In this document: positions 35,492-43,608 of the stretch, one piece after another
Layout: every line of letters begins with the position of its first letter
How positions within the stretch are numbered: the stretch's first letter is position 1
Assembly (NCBI RefSeq): GCF_000377565.1
Contig: NZ_KB898375.1
Coordinates: forward strand, 16,354-80,353
From: Rhizobium sp. 2MFCol3.1
Lineage (GTDB): Bacteria > Pseudomonadota > Alphaproteobacteria > Rhizobiales > Rhizobiaceae
Direction of reading: 5' to 3'
DNA length: 64,000 nt
Program-made: the position numbers and the translations under genes
The notes under the pieces: model-generated
The model's input: the letters and a program-made list of their open reading frames with translations, nothing else
What the model was told of the DNA's origin: nothing
Database searches by the model: none

Positions 35492-36388
35492 TCAGCTTCG
35501 CGAGGTCATGAAGACGCCGACCAGCGTGACGCCGAGACCGACGAACATCGTCGGCGTCAGCGGCTCGGAAAACAGCGCCCAGGCCCAGAGCATGGTGACC
35601 GGTGGGCTCAGATAGATCGCGGCGCTGACCTTGGCGACCGGGAAGAGCCGCAGGCTGGTGTAATAGACCGAATAGGCGGCGAAGGTGGCGATCAGCACCA
35701 GCCAGACCATGCCGATGGCAAAGTTCTGGGTCATCGGTGGCGCGATGTCGCCCTGGATCAGGGCGCAGATACCGAAAAGCGCCGAGCCGGTCAGCGTGTG
35801 GATGCAGAGGCTCTGGTGTACCGGCATGTGGCCGACGCGCCGGCGCTTGTGGAGCACGGAGGCGAGCGCAAAGATCAGCATCGAGCCGACGGTCAAGCCG
35901 TAAGCCCAGAGCGGAGCCGAGCCGAAGCTCAGGCTATCTAGGGAGACGATCAGCACGCCGGCGACGGCGATCGCCGTGCCAAGCCACTGACGGCCGCTCA
36001 GGCGCTCGCCAAGCACCGGCTGCGACAGGGTGGCGATGGCGAGCGGCAGCAAGTCCGAGATCAGCGCCACGAGGCCGGTGGGTACCCGCTGCTCGATCGC
36101 CAGCGCGAAGCCGCCGAGATAGAGGAAGACCGACATGACGCCGAACCACATTTGCCCGACGATCGCCTTCCGCTGCATGCGCGGGCCGATGGTCAGGGCG
36201 AAGGGCAGCAGGATAAGGCCGGACAAAAGCGTGCGCCAGAAGAGCACGAGCACGACGCTCGCCTCCTCGCTGGCATAGCGGATGCCGACGAAGCCGGAAC
36301 TCCAGCCGATGATCAGCAAGGTGGCCATCAGCGGCCAGAGAAGGCGGTGCTGCTGCTTGGTCGTGGCGGTCAATGCGTGGTCCGTCAT
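35492..36388 (-). CDS. EamA/DMT family transporter
   Basis: 298-aa inner-membrane protein with about ten membrane helices in two EamA halves (first: LLIIGWSSGFVGIRYASEEA; second from about residue 160). DMT-superfamily permeases export amino acids or other metabolites; the substrate cannot be predicted. AGGGA precedes ATG 36388. It is divergent from a LysR-type gene 174 bp away that probably controls it. Confidence 0.9.
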   Translation of the reverse strand: MTDHALTATTKQQHRLLWPLMATLLIIGWSSGFVGIRYASEEASVVLVLFWRTLLSGLILLPFALTIGPRMQRKAIVGQMWFGVMSVFLYLGGFALAIEQRVPTGLVALISDLLPLAIATLSQPVLGERLSGRQWLGTAIAVAGVLIVSLDSLSFGSAPLWAYGLTVGSMLIFALASVLHKRRRVGHMPVHQSLCIHTLTGSALFGICALIQGDIAPPMTQNFAIGMVWLVLIATFAAYSVYYTSLRLFPVAKVSAAIYLSPPVTMLWAWALFSEPLTPTMFVGLGVTLVGVFMTSRS

Positions 36389-36562
36389 TGGTGATCCCTG
36401 TCATGCGTCTGCAATCGACCGCTTAAGCCATGGTCGCCAGCCAAGCACATGACAAATTTCGATCGTGGCATGACTTTCAAACGAATTCAGTCATGGAAGT
36501 TTGCAAATGCCGGCTCTTCGTTGCATCCTTTGACCGGCAGCTAACGAAGAGAGCAGCACGAA

Positions 36563-37453
36563 ATGAGCGACCTGAACAACCGGCGGCTGGAGATCGATGC
36601 GCTGCGCGCCATCTGGGCGATCCGTCATCACGGCGGCATCACGCGGGCGGCGGAAGCGCTCGGCCTGTCGCAATCGGCCGTCAGCCACAAGATCAAGCGG
36701 CTGGAAACGAGCCTCGGCTGCGAGCTCCTGAATCGCAAGGCCGGCGCCACCGCCTTCACCACCGAGGGCGAGGAGCTGCTGGATTATGCCGGCCGCATTC
36801 TCGGGCTGCACGACGAGGCGCTGCTCAGCCTGTCGAAGACGACGCTGGCCGGACGGATCGCGCTGGGCCTCACGGAGGATACGACCTGCTCGGCGCTCGC
36901 CCATATTCTCGGCCGCTTTCGCCGGCTGCATCCCGATGTGTCCGTGCGCACGCAGGTGCGCATGAGCCTGGTGCTGCGGGCAATGCTCGAGCAGGGCGAA
37001 CTCGACGCGGCGATCGTGCAGGTCTTCGCCCACGAGGTGCGCCCGACCGATGTCATCCTGTTTCGAGAGACGCTGCACTGGGTGAAGCATCCGAGCCTGC
37101 TCCTGCCGCAAACGGCGTCCGTGCCGTTCCTCTCCTTCCACGACGATTGCTTCTATCGCCACTGGGCGCTCGATATCGGGCAGGATGGCGGGATCATGCT
37201 GGAGACGGTGTTCGAATGCGCGAGCGCTGCGGGCATTATCGCCGCCGTCAGCTCCGGCATGGGCGTGGCGCTACTCAACGAGCGGCATCTCAGGCCGGAG
37301 ATGCAGATCATCACCGACCGCTTCCCGGTCCCTCCCGATCTCGTCTACGTGGTCCGTCGCGGCCGCAAGGTGCGCAACGCGGCGCTCGATACGCTGGTGG
37401 CGGAGATCGAAAGCGAGATCAGCCGCTATGGCGGGCTGGCGCTGGCCAGCTGA
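36563..37453 (+). CDS. LysR family transcriptional regulator
   Basis: 296-aa LysR-type regulator. The winged HTH is at residues 8-65 (LRAIWAIRHHGGITRAAEALG, LSQSAVSHKIKRLETSLG), followed by the effector-binding domain (about 95-290), with GMGVALLNERHL near 240. Layout with the divergent EamA gene suggests local control and an effector related to the exported compound. Transcription ends at the GC-rich hairpin at 37482. Confidence 0.92.
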   Translation: MSDLNNRRLEIDALRAIWAIRHHGGITRAAEALGLSQSAVSHKIKRLETSLGCELLNRKAGATAFTTEGEELLDYAGRILGLHDEALLSLSKTTLAGRIALGLTEDTTCSALAHILGRFRRLHPDVSVRTQVRMSLVLRAMLEQGELDAAIVQVFAHEVRPTDVILFRETLHWVKHPSLLLPQTASVPFLSFHDDCFYRHWALDIGQDGGIMLETVFECASAAGIIAAVSSGMGVALLNERHLRPEMQIITDRFPVPPDLVYVVRRGRKVRNAALDTLVAEIESEISRYGGLALAS

Positions 37454-37481
37454 GGTTTTCGGCCAGTTGGATCCTCAACGC

Positions 37482-37517
37482 GAAAGGGGCCGCGCGATGC
37501 GCAGCCCCTTTCCTTTC
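37482..37517. terminator. Bidirectional terminator between lysR and the chemoreceptor gene
   Basis: GAAAGGGGC (37482-37490) pairs with GCCCCTTTC (37504-37512), with CTTTCC after it on the plus strand. It lies between two convergent genes. Confidence 0.7.
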
Positions 37518-37539
37518 CTGTCGATGATCAGGCGTTCGA

Positions 37540-39474
37540 TCAGAACTCCGACCATTCCTCCTTGACGGCCGCGGCACTTGCGCCGCCGCCACCGAAGGCG
37601 CGGGCAACGCTGCGCTTCAGCGCATTGGCCGGCGAAGCGACCGGGCGCGAGGCGGGAGTGGCGGTTGCGGCGCGCGGTGCGGCGCGGTCGTTGCCGAGGT
37701 TGAACTGGCGCAGCAGATCGTCCAGCGCCATGGCTTCCTGGGCGAGCGAGTGGCTGGCGGCCGTCTGTTCCTCGACCATGGCGGCGTTCTGCTGTGTGCC
37801 CTGGTCCATGTTGTTGACGGCGGTGTTGATCTCCTGCAGGCCGATCGACTGCTCGCGCGTGGCGGTGACGATGGCGCCGACATGGCGGTTGATCTCCTGC
37901 ACGGCGCCGACGATCTCCGACAGAGCCTTGCCGGTTTCGCCGACCAGCGAGACGCCGGAATTGACCTGCGTGCCAGACGTATTGATCAGCGCCTTGATTT
38001 CCTTGGCGGCATTGGCCGAGCGCTGGGCGAGCTCGCGCACTTCCTGGGCGACGACCGCGAAGCCCTTGCCGGCTTCACCGGCGCGTGCGGCCTCGACGCC
38101 GGCGTTCAGCGCCAGCAGGTTGGTCTGGAAGGCGATGTCGTCGATGACACCGATGATGTTGGAGATCTCGCCCGACGACTTCTCGATTTCCTGCATGGCG
38201 GTGACGGCCTTGCGGACGACCTCACCGGAGCGCTCGGCGCCGAGACGGGTGCGCTCGACCAGCTGGCCGACATCCTCGGCGCGCTTGGCGCTGTCGCGGA
38301 CCGTGGTGGTGACTTCTTCAAGCGCTGCTGCCGTTTCCTCGACGGCTGCGGCCTGCTGCTCGGTGCGGCGGGCCAGATCGTCGGCTGCGGTGCGGATCTC
38401 GCCGGCGCCGGCATTGATGGCAGACGCGTTGTGGCCGACCGACTGCAGGGCTGCCTGCAGCTTTTCGACGGCATGGTTGAAGTCGTTGCGCAGGCGGTCG
38501 AACTGGGGCGCAAAGGCGGTGGTGATGCGGATCGCGACATTGCCGTTGGCAAGGCCGGAGAGACCATCGGCGAGGTTGTCGATGGCGAAGCGCAGTTCGC
38601 TTTCCTCGCGCGCCTTCTGCTCGTCGCCCATCTGGCGCTGGCGTTCGGCGTCTCCACGCATGCGATCGGTTTCGCCGGCCAGGCGCAGCTTCTCGATCGC
38701 CGCGTTCTTGAACACCAGCACCGACTGCGCCATGCGGCCGACTTCGTCCTGGCGATCAAGTGCCGGAACCTCGATATCGTTCTGGCCACCGGCCAGACGG
38801 CCCATGGCGGATGTCATGCCGACGATCGGGCGAACGATGCTGCGCGACAGCATCCAGGCAAGAACGACGGCAGCAAGGGCCGCGAAGATGCCGCCGAAGA
38901 GCAGCGTCATGTTGAGCGCGGCACTTGCATCGGCCTTGATGGCGGAAAGGGCTGCGGATTCATCACGCGCGGCTTGCTTGATCTTGGCCGAGGCCTGGCG
39001 GAAGCCATCGAGCTGGCCCTTGGTCTCGTTGACGCCGATCTTGACGATCTGGTCGATCGGCATGTCGGTTTCCTTGCGCGCCTTGCTCTGCGGCACGGCG
39101 AGCTGGTTGAAGTAGAGGTCGGCAGCCTTCTGCATGGCGTCGATCTGGCCCAGGAACTCGGTCTTGCCCGCGGCCGTCTGCTTGGCGGCGGCAATCGCGT
39201 TCAGCATGCGGTCGCGGTTGTTGAAGAGATCGCCATAGGTGCTGTCGCTCTTGAAGAGCAGGAAGCCGCGCAGGTTCACGGCCTGCTCCAGCATGGCCTG
39301 CAGCGCGTCGTCGATCTGGTTGACCAGCAGCTCCGACCGCTTTTCCTCGACGGCAGCTTCCGCCACGGCGCCGGCCTTCGAATAGACGAAGGCGGAGACG
39401 GATACAAAAATGAGAATGAGAGCCGCGAAGGTCGCGGCGAGCTTACCGTTCAGGGACATGTTTCTAGCAAACAT
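37540..39474 (-). CDS. Methyl-accepting chemotaxis protein, with CheR-docking tail
   Basis: 644-aa transmembrane chemoreceptor. A first membrane segment near residues 10-32, periplasmic helical sensor to about 195, second membrane segment about 195-215, HAMP, then the signalling hairpin with the invariant tip EVRELAQRSANAAKEIK and GFAVVAQEVR. The protein ends EEWSEF, fitting the aromatic-x-x-aromatic pentapeptide that tethers CheR and CheB in some receptors. ATG 39474 begins MFARNMSLNGK; a 15-codon in-frame extension has no RBS. No che genes are nearby. The ligand is unknown. Confidence 0.94.
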   Translation of the reverse strand: MFARNMSLNGKLAATFAALILIFVSVSAFVYSKAGAVAEAAVEEKRSELLVNQIDDALQAMLEQAVNLRGFLLFKSDSTYGDLFNNRDRMLNAIAAAKQTAAGKTEFLGQIDAMQKAADLYFNQLAVPQSKARKETDMPIDQIVKIGVNETKGQLDGFRQASAKIKQAARDESAALSAIKADASAALNMTLLFGGIFAALAAVVLAWMLSRSIVRPIVGMTSAMGRLAGGQNDIEVPALDRQDEVGRMAQSVLVFKNAAIEKLRLAGETDRMRGDAERQRQMGDEQKAREESELRFAIDNLADGLSGLANGNVAIRITTAFAPQFDRLRNDFNHAVEKLQAALQSVGHNASAINAGAGEIRTAADDLARRTEQQAAAVEETAAALEEVTTTVRDSAKRAEDVGQLVERTRLGAERSGEVVRKAVTAMQEIEKSSGEISNIIGVIDDIAFQTNLLALNAGVEAARAGEAGKGFAVVAQEVRELAQRSANAAKEIKALINTSGTQVNSGVSLVGETGKALSEIVGAVQEINRHVGAIVTATREQSIGLQEINTAVNNMDQGTQQNAAMVEEQTAASHSLAQEAMALDDLLRQFNLGNDRAAPRAATATPASRPVASPANALKRSVARAFGGGGASAAAVKEEWSEF

Positions 39475-39931
39475 CAGTCGGTCTTTCCTGGGCGCCTGGC
39501 GCCATGGCAAATCGGGCACGCGTCAGCGCGTGCGGGGAAACTATCAACGAGGGAAAACATGATCGGCGGTAGGATTTTAAGCCATCATGGCGAACGCGGT
39601 TTTCGGCCGCTGCAATCGACGGCGACACTAGCCACGGAAAATTTAAAATTGTTTAAGTCGGCGCGGCAACTGGTCGCAGTTTATCTTGGAAAACCGCTGT
39701 GCAGCAGGGTGAGCAGCCTACTTGAGAGCAACATCAACCACTGAACAACCGCGCAGGTTGTAGCTCTCTTCAAACTCACACAGGACAGGCTAATTTCGTC
39801 GTTGCTTGGATAGATCCGCCGTGATGGAAGCTATTACGCCTGCCGCGCGGCGATCGGGGCGCGGTGGCGGACAAACACCCCAAACCAACAAAAGGCTTGC
39901 AACGGGCCGCATTGCCCGGCATGGACAGGCC
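39475..39931. other. Gene-free stretch between the chemoreceptor and tlyA
   Basis: 457 bp. It contains an AT-rich patch (39640-39660, AAATTTAAAATTGTTTAAG), probably part of the chemoreceptor promoter region, and a weakly coding extension of the tlyA frame from 39806 that I do not accept as translated. No hairpin terminator or repeat was recognised. Confidence 0.35.
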
Positions 39932-40678
39932 ATGTCCGATCAAAATACACAACGCATCGACCAGCTCCTCGTCAGCCTGGGTCTTTTTGCCAGCCGTTCG
40001 CGCGCCCGCGACGCGGTCAGCCGCGGCACCGTCAAGGTCGACGGCAAGGTCGTCACCAAGGCCGGCGCCGTCTTCGGCGAAGATGTCTCGATCGAGATCG
40101 ATGATCCCGCGCAGGAATACGTCTCGCGCGCGGCGCTGAAGCTTGCGGCCGCGCTCGATCACTTCAAGCTCGATCCGACGGGCCATCACTGTCTCGATGT
40201 CGGCGCCTCCACCGGCGGCTTTACCGAAGTGCTGCTCGAACGCGGCGCCGCGCATGTGACCGCGATCGACGTCGGCCACGGCCAGATGCACCCACGGCTT
40301 GCCGAAAATCCCGATGTAACCAATATCGAGGGCCTGAACGCGCGCAATCTGGAGGCCGAGGATATCGGCCATCCCCTCACCTTCATCGTCTCCGACGTTT
40401 CCTTCATCACGCTGAAGCTGGCGCTGGCGCCGGCGCTCGATCTCGCTGAGCCGGGTGCTACGGCCGTGCTGCTGGTCAAGCCGCAGTTCGAGGCTGGCCG
40501 CGAGGCGATCGGCAAGGGCGGCATGCTGAAGGACCCTTCGACCGCGCCCGCCGTTGCCGCCGAACTGGAGCGCTGGTTCGTCGAAGACATGGGCTGGACC
40601 AGCCTCGGGCTGATCCCCTCGCCGATTTCGGGCGGGGATGGTAACCAGGAATATCTACTCGCAGGAACGAAGCCGTGA
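39932..40678 (+). CDS. tlyA: TlyA family rRNA 2'-O-methyltransferase
   Basis: 248-aa enzyme with an N-terminal S4 RNA-binding domain (RIDQLLVSLGLFASRSRARDAV, about residues 6-60) and an FtsJ-like methyltransferase domain with LDVGASTGGFTEVLLERGA (SAM motif, about 90-108). TlyA proteins methylate cytidines of 16S and 23S rRNA; mycobacterial TlyA also sets capreomycin sensitivity. ATG 39932 starts the S4 domain; the open frame upstream lacks family similarity. Its stop overlaps the following GTG by four bases. Confidence 0.92.
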   Translation: MSDQNTQRIDQLLVSLGLFASRSRARDAVSRGTVKVDGKVVTKAGAVFGEDVSIEIDDPAQEYVSRAALKLAAALDHFKLDPTGHHCLDVGASTGGFTEVLLERGAAHVTAIDVGHGQMHPRLAENPDVTNIEGLNARNLEAEDIGHPLTFIVSDVSFITLKLALAPALDLAEPGATAVLLVKPQFEAGREAIGKGGMLKDPSTAPAVAAELERWFVEDMGWTSLGLIPSPISGGDGNQEYLLAGTKP

Positions 40679-41925
40679 GCACCGAAACAGTCACCATCCA
40701 GAAGCTCGGCGCCCAGGGCGACGGCATCGCCAACGGCACTGATGGCCCCGTCTACGTGCCCTTCACGCTGCCGGGCGAGACGGTCGCCATTGCGCGCGTC
40801 AAGAGCCAGGGCACGGTGATGTCGATCACCACGCCCTCGCCGGACCGGCAGGAGCCGCACTGTCGGCACTTCGGGCCCGATGGCGTCAACGGCACCTGCG
40901 GCGGCTGCACGCTGCAGCACGCAGGTGATGCGGTCTATCGCGGCTTCAAGCGCCAGCTGGTCATCGATGCGCTGAAATCCAAGGGTCTCACACCTGAAGT
41001 CGGCGAACTCGTCGTCGCTCATCCCGGCGAGCGCCGCCGCGTGACATTCGCCGCGCGCAAGACCGAGAAAGAGATGCTCATCGGCTTCAACCAGGCCGAA
41101 AGCCATCACCTCGTCAATATCGAGGAATGTCCCATCTCGTCGGCAAGCCTCATTGCGCGGCTGCCGGCGATCAAGGCGATCGGCGCAGCCCTTGCCGTCA
41201 ACGCCGAGGCGTTCCGCATCACCGTGCTGGAAACGGCGACCGGCCTCGACATCGCCGCCGACGGCCTGAAGAAGCTTTCGGACCAGCAGCGGCGCAAGGC
41301 GACCGAGACCGTGCTTTCGATGCGCGGGATCGCCCGCGTCTCCGTCAATGGCGAGATCCTGATCGAACCGGTGAAGCCGATGCTCGATTTCGGCGGCGTC
41401 CAGGTATCGCCACCGGCGGGAAGCTTCACGCAGGCGACAAAGCCGGCGGAAGAAGCGATGTCCGAGCTGGTGCTTGCCCATGTCGGCAAATCCAAGCGCA
41501 TCGCCGACCTCTTCGCGGGCACCGGAACCTTCTCGCTCAGGCTGGCACGGATCGGCCGGGTGCATGCGGTTGAAAGCGAAGACAAGCCGCTTGCGGCACT
41601 CGACCACGCCGCGCGCAACACGCAGGGGATCAAGCCCGTCAGCGTCGAGCGCCGCGACCTGTTTCGCCGGCCGCTGATGACCTCGGAACTCAAGGTCTAC
41701 GATGCCGTTGTCTTCGACCCGCCGCGCGCGGGTGCCGAGTTCCAATGCAAGGAGCTTGCCCGCTCGACGGTCAAGAAGATCGCCGCCGTCAGCTGCAACC
41801 CGCTGACGCTTGCACGCGACCTCGCCATTCTCGTCGAGGGCGGCTATCGCATCACCTCGGTGACGCCGATCGACCAGTTCCTCTGGACCTCGCATGTCGA
41901 GGTGGTGGCAACGCTGGAGAAGTAA
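40675..41925 (+). CDS. Class I SAM-dependent RNA methyltransferase (TrmA/RlmD type)
   Basis: 416-aa RNA uridine-5-methyltransferase family protein. N-terminal TRAM-like beta domain (about 4-55), four-cysteine cluster region (CRHFGPDGVNGTCGGCTLQH), and C-terminal Rossmann domain with DLFAGTGTFSLRLARIG (SAM binding) and the catalytic SCNPLTLARDL, whose Cys forms the covalent adduct with the base. Whether the target is 23S rRNA U747/U1939 or tRNA U54 is not clear. Translationally coupled to tlyA through a GTGA overlap. Confidence 0.9.
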   Translation: MSTETVTIQKLGAQGDGIANGTDGPVYVPFTLPGETVAIARVKSQGTVMSITTPSPDRQEPHCRHFGPDGVNGTCGGCTLQHAGDAVYRGFKRQLVIDALKSKGLTPEVGELVVAHPGERRRVTFAARKTEKEMLIGFNQAESHHLVNIEECPISSASLIARLPAIKAIGAALAVNAEAFRITVLETATGLDIAADGLKKLSDQQRRKATETVLSMRGIARVSVNGEILIEPVKPMLDFGGVQVSPPAGSFTQATKPAEEAMSELVLAHVGKSKRIADLFAGTGTFSLRLARIGRVHAVESEDKPLAALDHAARNTQGIKPVSVERRDLFRRPLMTSELKVYDAVVFDPPRAGAEFQCKELARSTVKKIAAVSCNPLTLARDLAILVEGGYRITSVTPIDQFLWTSHVEVVATLEK

Positions 41926-41955
41926 ACCCGGCGTCCTTCCGCTTCCGGATAGAGA

Positions 41956-42552
41956 TCAGCTAGCGGTCCGCAACAGGCCGCCGGCCAAGTGCTTGAAGGC
42001 ATCGACCACCTTTTCCAGAACCGCATGGGGATCATCGGCCGCGGCGATCCAGAGTGCTGCGTTGAGCGCCGCGCCGTTGATCAGCCGCGCGGCGGCTTCG
42101 GCATCCACGGGCTTGACGATACCGTCTGCAATCAGCGCCTCGATGGTCTCAGTGCTTGTGCGCAGGCAGGCGGTCTGGTTCGGCCATTGCGAGGGATCGC
42201 CGAGCACGGCGGGGCCATCGAGCAGCATGATCCGCTGAATCTCGGGCTCGAGCGCCATCTCGATATAGGCGATGCCTTCGTTGAGGAAACCCTCCCACGG
42301 CGTCCGGCCCTGTGCCTGCGCTGCGCGCTGGCGCACCAGCATCTCGGCGTCGATCTGGTCGATGACGGCCTGCAGCAGCCCCTTCTTGTCGCCGAAATTG
42401 TGATAGAGCGCGCCGCGCGTCAGGCCCGCTTCGGCGGTGAAATCATCCATCGACGAGGCAGCGTAACCCTTTGTGGCAAAAGCCTTTCGGCCGGCCGCGA
42501 TGAGCTTTGCCCGGGTTTCCTCGACCATCTGCGCGCGCGTTCTTGCCGTCAC
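41956..42552 (-). CDS. TetR family transcriptional repressor
   Basis: 198 aa from GTG 42552, which has GGAGG four to five bases upstream; an ATG at 42564 is in frame but lacks an RBS. N-terminal helix-turn-helix: KGYAASSMDDFTAEAGLTRGALYHNFGDKKGLL (about residues 30-60). The C-terminal domain is the ligand pocket, unassigned. It is divergent from ridA and faces three copies of a palindrome (42571-42638) that are its probable operators, so it most likely represses itself and ridA. Confidence 0.9.
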   Translation of the reverse strand: MTARTRAQMVEETRAKLIAAGRKAFATKGYAASSMDDFTAEAGLTRGALYHNFGDKKGLLQAVIDQIDAEMLVRQRAAQAQGRTPWEGFLNEGIAYIEMALEPEIQRIMLLDGPAVLGDPSQWPNQTACLRTSTETIEALIADGIVKPVDAEAAARLINGAALNAALWIAAADDPHAVLEKVVDAFKHLAGGLLRTAS

Positions 42553-42570
42553 CCTTGCCTCCATAAATTA

Positions 42571-42587
42571 GCATACGCGACGTATGC
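42571..42587. promoter_or_regulatory. Operator-like palindrome 1 (tetR side)
   Basis: GCATACG-CGA-CGTATGC, perfect 7-bp arms. It lies 19 bases upstream of the tetR start codon, where a bound repressor would block tetR transcription. Confidence 0.7.
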
Positions 42588-42590
42588 GTA

Positions 42591-42619
42591 TTGACATACG
42601 CGGCGTATGCCAGCATATA
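42591..42619 (+). promoter_or_regulatory. Probable promoter toward ridA
   Basis: TTGACA (42591-42596) with CATATA 17 bp downstream (42614-42619). The -35 hexamer and the spacer overlap operator-like palindrome 2, as expected for a repressed promoter. Transcription would start near 42626, inside palindrome 3. Confidence 0.6.
42595..42609. promoter_or_regulatory. Operator-like palindrome 2
   Basis: CATACG-CGG-CGTATG, perfect 6-bp arms; centre 23 bp from that of copy 1. It overlaps the promoter at 42591. Confidence 0.7.
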
Positions 42620-42623
42620 TTCA

Positions 42624-42638
42624 CATACGGGGCGTATA
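42624..42638. promoter_or_regulatory. Operator-like palindrome 3
   Basis: CATACG-GGG-CGTATA, one mismatch between arms; centre 29 bp from copy 2. It covers the predicted transcription start of ridA. Confidence 0.6.
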
Positions 42639-42754
42639 TCATTTGCGCACCCGGGAGTGAAGAGCAGAGATCCTGGTGACGCGTTACAACGTGTCGTGCC
42701 CCTTGGCGCGACGGCGGACGCCTGGACCTTGCCTTGTTGAAACAGGAGCATGAC

Positions 42755-43153
42755 ATGACCAAACGCGACGCAATCTTCCCCGCCGGCCGACAGGCGCTTT
42801 ATGAGATCAACCGCTATTCGGCGGCGATCCGCTCCGGCGACCTTCTCTTCGTCTCCGGCCAGGTGGGCAGCCGCGAGGATGGATCGCCCGAGCCGGAGTT
42901 CTCGAAACAGGTGCAACGCGCCTTCGACAATCTCGCGGCCGTGCTTAAGGCTGCCGGCGCCGACTTCGACGACATCATCGACGTGACGACGTTTCACACC
43001 GATCCCGAAAACCAGTTCGCGGCGATCAACGAAGTCCGCTTGAAAGCCTTCGGCGAAGCGCCCTATCCGAACTGGACTGCCGTCGGCGTCAACTGGCTGG
43101 CGGGCTTCGATTTCGAGATCAAGGTGATCGCCCGCATCCCGCAGGCGAGCTGA
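42755..43153 (+). CDS. RidA family protein
   Basis: 132-aa YjgF/YER057c/UK114-type protein. Classical RidA deaminates reactive enamine/imine intermediates from PLP enzymes. Motifs: SGDLLFVSGQVGS, FDNLAAVLKAAGADFDDIIDVTTFHTD, and YPNWTAVGVNWLAGFDFEIKVIARIP. The conserved catalytic Arg of RidA, normally in R-x-x-V near residue 105, is replaced here by the NWTAVGVNWL context, so it belongs to one of the Rid subgroups of unknown activity. ATG 42755 has GGAG seven bases upstream. Probably controlled by the divergent TetR protein. Confidence 0.88.
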   Translation: MTKRDAIFPAGRQALYEINRYSAAIRSGDLLFVSGQVGSREDGSPEPEFSKQVQRAFDNLAAVLKAAGADFDDIIDVTTFHTDPENQFAAINEVRLKAFGEAPYPNWTAVGVNWLAGFDFEIKVIARIPQAS

Positions 43154-43311
43154 TCCTCTTGGCTTCCGCTGCACCTGCGCGGAGCGTGAGTGCAGCGGGA
43201 ATTCAACAGAATTTCCTAATGATCATCCAGCTCGGCAGAATATAATTCATCTATAAATTCATCTATGATAAATAATCTGCGTGTATCAATGGATAATACA
43301 CGGAGGATAAT

Positions 43312-43527
43312 ATGTTTGTTATTTCCATTGATGATCATGGCGACGAACGGAATTTCCTGGCGACATCCTTCAATATTGATCGGGGCGTCGTGATTGCCAC
43401 GATATGCGGCATGAAGCGCAAATTCGATGCTGCCGATGTCATCGATATTCTACCGGTGGAGCCGCTTTCGGCCCGCAACAACCGTTTCATCGCGGAGCAG
43501 CCCGAGCGCCAGCGGATGCACGGATAA
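43312..43527 (+). CDS. Small hypothetical protein, 71 aa
   Basis: Unrecognised soluble protein (MFVISIDDHGDERNFLATSF start; core RGVVIATICGMKRKFDAADVIDILPVEPL). A strong RBS (GGAGG, five-base spacer) and a terminator directly after it support a real gene. Upstream DNA is AT-rich and contains a 12-bp tandem repeat with AATTCATCTAT at 43244-43254 and 43256-43266, plus GTGTAT/ATACAC arms (43281-43301) next to the RBS, which could be an operator or a stem that regulates translation. Confidence 0.7.
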   Translation: MFVISIDDHGDERNFLATSFNIDRGVVIATICGMKRKFDAADVIDILPVEPLSARNNRFIAEQPERQRMHG

Positions 43528-43560
43528 CGGGTTTCCCCGATCTTTCCAAGTCCGTAAAAG

Positions 43561-43585
43561 AACGCCCGCGACATGCGCGGGCGTT
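43561..43585. terminator. Bidirectional intrinsic terminator
   Basis: AACGCCCGCG pairs with GCGCGGGCGTT, with TTTTG on the plus side and TTCTTTT on the minus side. It serves the small gene at 43312 and the chemoreceptor gene at 43609. Confidence 0.8.
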
Positions 43586-43608
43586 TTGTCGTTTATGACA
43601 CCGATCGA

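Noticed and set aside
37750..39744. Plus-strand 660-codon frame, Gly/Asp/Leu-rich with periodic repeats
   Set aside because: It is the antisense of the coiled-coil chemoreceptor gene; the apparent repeats reflect heptads on the other strand.
39806..39931. Upstream 42-codon extension of tlyA
   Set aside because: TlyA-like similarity starts at the S4 domain from 39932, and the extension has no RBS or conserved sequence.
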